Shown: positions 30,501 to 32,073 of the stretch, piece by piece
Layout: the number at the start of each line of letters is the position of its first letter
How positions within the stretch are numbered: the first letter of the stretch is position 1
Source of the DNA: Longimicrobiaceae bacterium
GTDB taxonomy: Bacteria; Gemmatimonadota; Gemmatimonadetes; Longimicrobiales; Longimicrobiaceae
DNA: 32,073 nucleotides
Assembly: GCA_030146875.1 (NCBI GenBank)
Contig: JASLAX010000024.1
Span: 1 to 32,073 of the forward strand
Direction: 5' to 3'
Made by a program: the position numbers and the translations under genes
Notes under the pieces: generated by a model
What the model was told of the DNA's origin: nothing
Database searches by the model: none
Seen by the model: the letters and a program-made list of their open reading frames with translations, nothing else

Positions 30501-31013
30501 TCAGGCGGGAGGAGGAGGATCGACCGGGACCATCGCGGAGAGGTTCGCCTCGACCTGGCGGAGCGAGGCCATCATGCGCGCCAGGTCGTCGTCGGCCACG
30601 CCGGCCAGGATGCGGTCGCGCTCCGCGACGGCGGAGGGGAGCAGGCGGTCCACCAGGGCTCGCCCCGCGTCCGTCAGGTAGACCAGCGTGCGGCGGCGGT
30701 CGTCCCCGCACGGCGCGCGGCGGACCAGGGCGGCGGCCTCCAGCGCGGCGAGCAGGCGCGTGACGTTGGGGCGGTCGTCCAGCACGGGGTCGGTCAGCTC
30801 CGTCTGCGCGACTCCGTCCTCGCCGTGCAGGCGGTACAGGACGAACCACTGCTCGGGCGAGAGCCCCGGCTCGTGCGCGGCGAGCCACTGCTGCAGGCGT
30901 TGGCGCAGCAGGCGCGCGACGCGGTGCAGCGCGAACGGAGGCGCGCGGTCCATCCCCGCCTCGGACGAGGGCGCCGGGGCGCGGGCGGAGGCGGATGGGC
31001 GGCGCGCGGCCAT
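30501..31013 (-). CDS. MarR-family winged-helix transcriptional regulator
   Basis: 170 residues. Helical dimer part, then the winged helix: LSPEQWFVLYRLHGEDGVAQTELTD, DRPNVTRLLAALEAAALVRRAPCGDDRRRTLVYLTDAGRAL. The recognition region (NVTRLLAALE) and the wing (DDRRRTLVYLT) are typical. Its only cysteine, C102, lies in the wing, which could allow redox sensing; that is inference. ATG at 31013 is preferred (GAGG upstream), although a shorter start at residue 21 (MDRAPPF) would keep the whole domain. It starts 11 bases after the enoyl-CoA hydratase stop and lies just upstream of the thioredoxin promoter, which carries MarR-like sites. Confidence 0.9.
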   Translation of the reverse strand: MAARRPSASARAPAPSSEAGMDRAPPFALHRVARLLRQRLQQWLAAHEPGLSPEQWFVLYRLHGEDGVAQTELTDPVLDDRPNVTRLLAALEAAALVRRAPCGDDRRRTLVYLTDAGRALVDRLLPSAVAERDRILAGVADDDLARMMASLRQVEANLSAMVPVDPPPPA

Positions 31014-31024
31014 CGTCGCGTGCC

Positions 31025-31780
31025 TCAGCGGCGGATGGTGCGGGCCAGGTACTCGCGGATGCGCGCGTGCGTCCCCGCGTCCGCCCAGGCGGCCAGCACG
31101 GCGGGGTCGTTCCGCGCCGCCTCGGCCTCGATGCGGTCCAGCGACTCGGCGCGCAGGTAGCGCTTCGCCAGCGCGAACGACTCCGGCGGCAGCGACGCCA
31201 TCCGCGCGGCCGCCTCGCGCGCCCTGGCTTCCAGCGCCTCCGCGGGCACCACCTCGTCCACCACGCCCCACTCCAGCGCCTCCGCGGGGAGCAGGTTGCG
31301 GCCGGTGTAGACCAGCGCCTGCACGCGCCCCTTGGGCACGGCGAAGCGCACCACCTCCAGCGCCACCGCCGGGAACGGCACGCCCACGACCAGCTCCGGA
31401 ACGCCGATCCGCCCGCTTCCCTCCGCCATCAGCTTCAGGTCCGAAGCCAGCACCATGATCCCGCCGCCCGCGATGGCGTGCCCGTTCGCCGCGGCCACGA
31501 CGGGCTTCGGGAAGGTGAACAGGGCGCGGACGAACTGGATCAGCAGCGGGATGAAGCGCTCGGCGTACGGCGCGCCCTCCTCCACCAGCCGGAACAGGTC
31601 CACCCCCGCCGAGAAGATCGCCCCCTTCCCCGTCAGCACCAGCGCGCGTACGTCGCGGTCCACCACCGCCGCGCCGACCTCGCGGATCAGCGCCTCCAGA
31701 AGCTCCACGTCCATCGCGCTCGCCTTCCCGTGCGCCAGTCGCAAGGTCAGGATGCCGTCGGAGAGTTCGCGTTCGATCAT
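31025..31780 (-). CDS. Enoyl-CoA hydratase/isomerase family protein
   Basis: 251 residues of the crotonase fold. The oxyanion-hole segments are present: AIFSAGVDLF and VAAANGHAIAGGGIMVLASDLKLM. The region GRIGVPELVVGVPFP keeps the Glu (PEL) that matches the first catalytic Glu of hydratases, while the second position (normally in a GGTQRL-like stretch) is not clearly kept, so it may be an isomerase or hydrolase rather than a classical hydratase. ATG start at 31780. It is the first gene of a run with MarR (11 bases apart). The upstream gap contains a small hairpin and the start of an IS-like gene on the other strand. Confidence 0.88.
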   Translation of the reverse strand: MIERELSDGILTLRLAHGKASAMDVELLEALIREVGAAVVDRDVRALVLTGKGAIFSAGVDLFRLVEEGAPYAERFIPLLIQFVRALFTFPKPVVAAANGHAIAGGGIMVLASDLKLMAEGSGRIGVPELVVGVPFPAVALEVVRFAVPKGRVQALVYTGRNLLPAEALEWGVVDEVVPAEALEARAREAAARMASLPPESFALAKRYLRAESLDRIEAEAARNDPAVLAAWADAGTHARIREYLARTIRR

Positions 31781-31916
31781 GGATTCGGGAAAACGAGGTG
31801 GACGGGGAGACCGGAGCGGAAGTCTACGCCGTCCGGTCCATCACGCGCCAGCCGTCGAGGGCGCCTGCCCGTGTCCGGCGGTCCCTCACCGGCGATTGAA
31901 GATCGCAGCAACAACC

Positions 31917-31937
31917 GCGCGAAGTCTGCCTTCGCGC
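31917..31937. repeat. Stem-loop upstream of the transposase promoter
   Basis: GCGCGAAG-TCTGC-CTTCGCGC has perfect 8-bp arms with a 5-base loop, 8 bases before the -35 box of the transposase gene. It may shield the gene from outside transcription, as hairpins near IS ends sometimes do. It might lie near the left end of the element; that end is not identified. Confidence 0.45.
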
Positions 31938-31944
31938 AATACCG

Positions 31945-31973
31945 TTTACTTTGTATTTACCGTGGTGTAAGAT
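31945..31973 (+). promoter_or_regulatory. Promoter of the transposase gene
   Basis: TTTACT (31945-31950) and TAAGAT (31968-31973) are 17 bases apart, each 4 of 6 to the sigma-70 consensus, in an AT-rich patch unlike the rest of the window. The ribosome-binding site AGGAGG follows 20 bases later. Confidence 0.55.
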
Positions 31974-32003
31974 TCCATCCAGACCTGAGCCCAGGAGGCC
32001 TGG

Positions 32004-32073
32004 ATGGCACGCGTGAGCAAGCTGCGGCTGGACGGAGACCGGCTGACCGATCTGATGAACATCGGTGTTCTGA
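32004..32073 (+). CDS. IS4-family-like transposase, 3' end outside the window
   Basis: Only the first 23 residues are visible: MARVSKLRLDGDRLTDLMNI, then GVL. The pattern LTDLxxIGVL is how the N-terminal domain of many IS4-type transposases begins. A perfect AGGAGG (31993-31998) sits five bases before the ATG, and a good promoter precedes it. The family call is tentative because so little is present; sequence beyond 32073 would settle it. Confidence 0.6.
   Translation, partial: MARVSKLRLDGDRLTDLMNIGVL

Noticed and set aside
1..32073. tRNA, rRNA or CRISPR arrays
   Set aside because: I saw no T-loop GGTTCGAATCC context with a cloverleaf and no regularly spaced direct repeats; GGTTCGA words found are inside coding genes.

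Overview
The window is a very GC-rich chromosomal segment from a Gram-negative bacterium: it has an RND efflux pump, an LprI-type periplasmic protein, a lipoprotein and many signal peptides. Gene content and coding style (a TPR-CHAT protein, a membrane-fused spermidine-synthase-like protein, ArsA with an HSP20-like tail, class I HMG-CoA reductase, Gly/Ala/Arg-rich proteins) suggest Gemmatimonadota, perhaps Longimicrobiaceae. That placement is inferred from style and family content, not from a marker gene.

Layout. 1-4190: tail of an RND membrane-fusion protein and its inner-membrane pump. 4191-4576: gene-free repeat element with nested inverted repeats and a terminator. 4577-7867 (minus): EamA-type transporter and fused spermidine-synthase-like membrane protein. 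8044-9366: acyl-lipid desaturase with a palindrome lying exactly in a candidate promoter spacer, then a strong terminator. 9459-13415: membrane-anchored TPR-CHAT caspase-like protein and an unrecognised 267-residue protein, convergent with a sigma factor / putative anti-sigma pair (13491-15228, minus). 15405-17597: secreted zinc metallopeptidase, an exported protein of unknown function and an LprI-family protein. 17787-25663: five co-directional genes (ArsA-like ATPase, HMG-CoA reductase, acyl-CoA synthetase, UbiB-like kinase, acyltransferase), probably one lipid/isoprenoid transcription unit.

25814-29894 is an accessory region: a lipoprotein gene flanked by the acyltransferase 3' end and a decayed second copy of that end, an Abi-C abortive-infection protein of visibly lower GC, a HicB-like antitoxin with a probable one-base frameshift, a Uma2 nuclease, and a three-gene run whose middle gene is split in a ten-base homopolymer. 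30056-31780 (minus): enoyl-CoA hydratase, MarR regulator and thioredoxin; the thioredoxin promoter carries two MarR-type palindromes. The right edge enters an IS4-like transposase gene with its own promoter.

The most interesting candidates are the CHAT protease locus facing a sigma/anti-sigma pair (a layout reminiscent of the protease-sigma circuit of type III-E CRISPR, but with no CRISPR here), the palindrome-covered promoters of the thioredoxin and desaturase genes, the Uma2-HicB pair with upstream palindromes, and the two frameshifted accessory genes.
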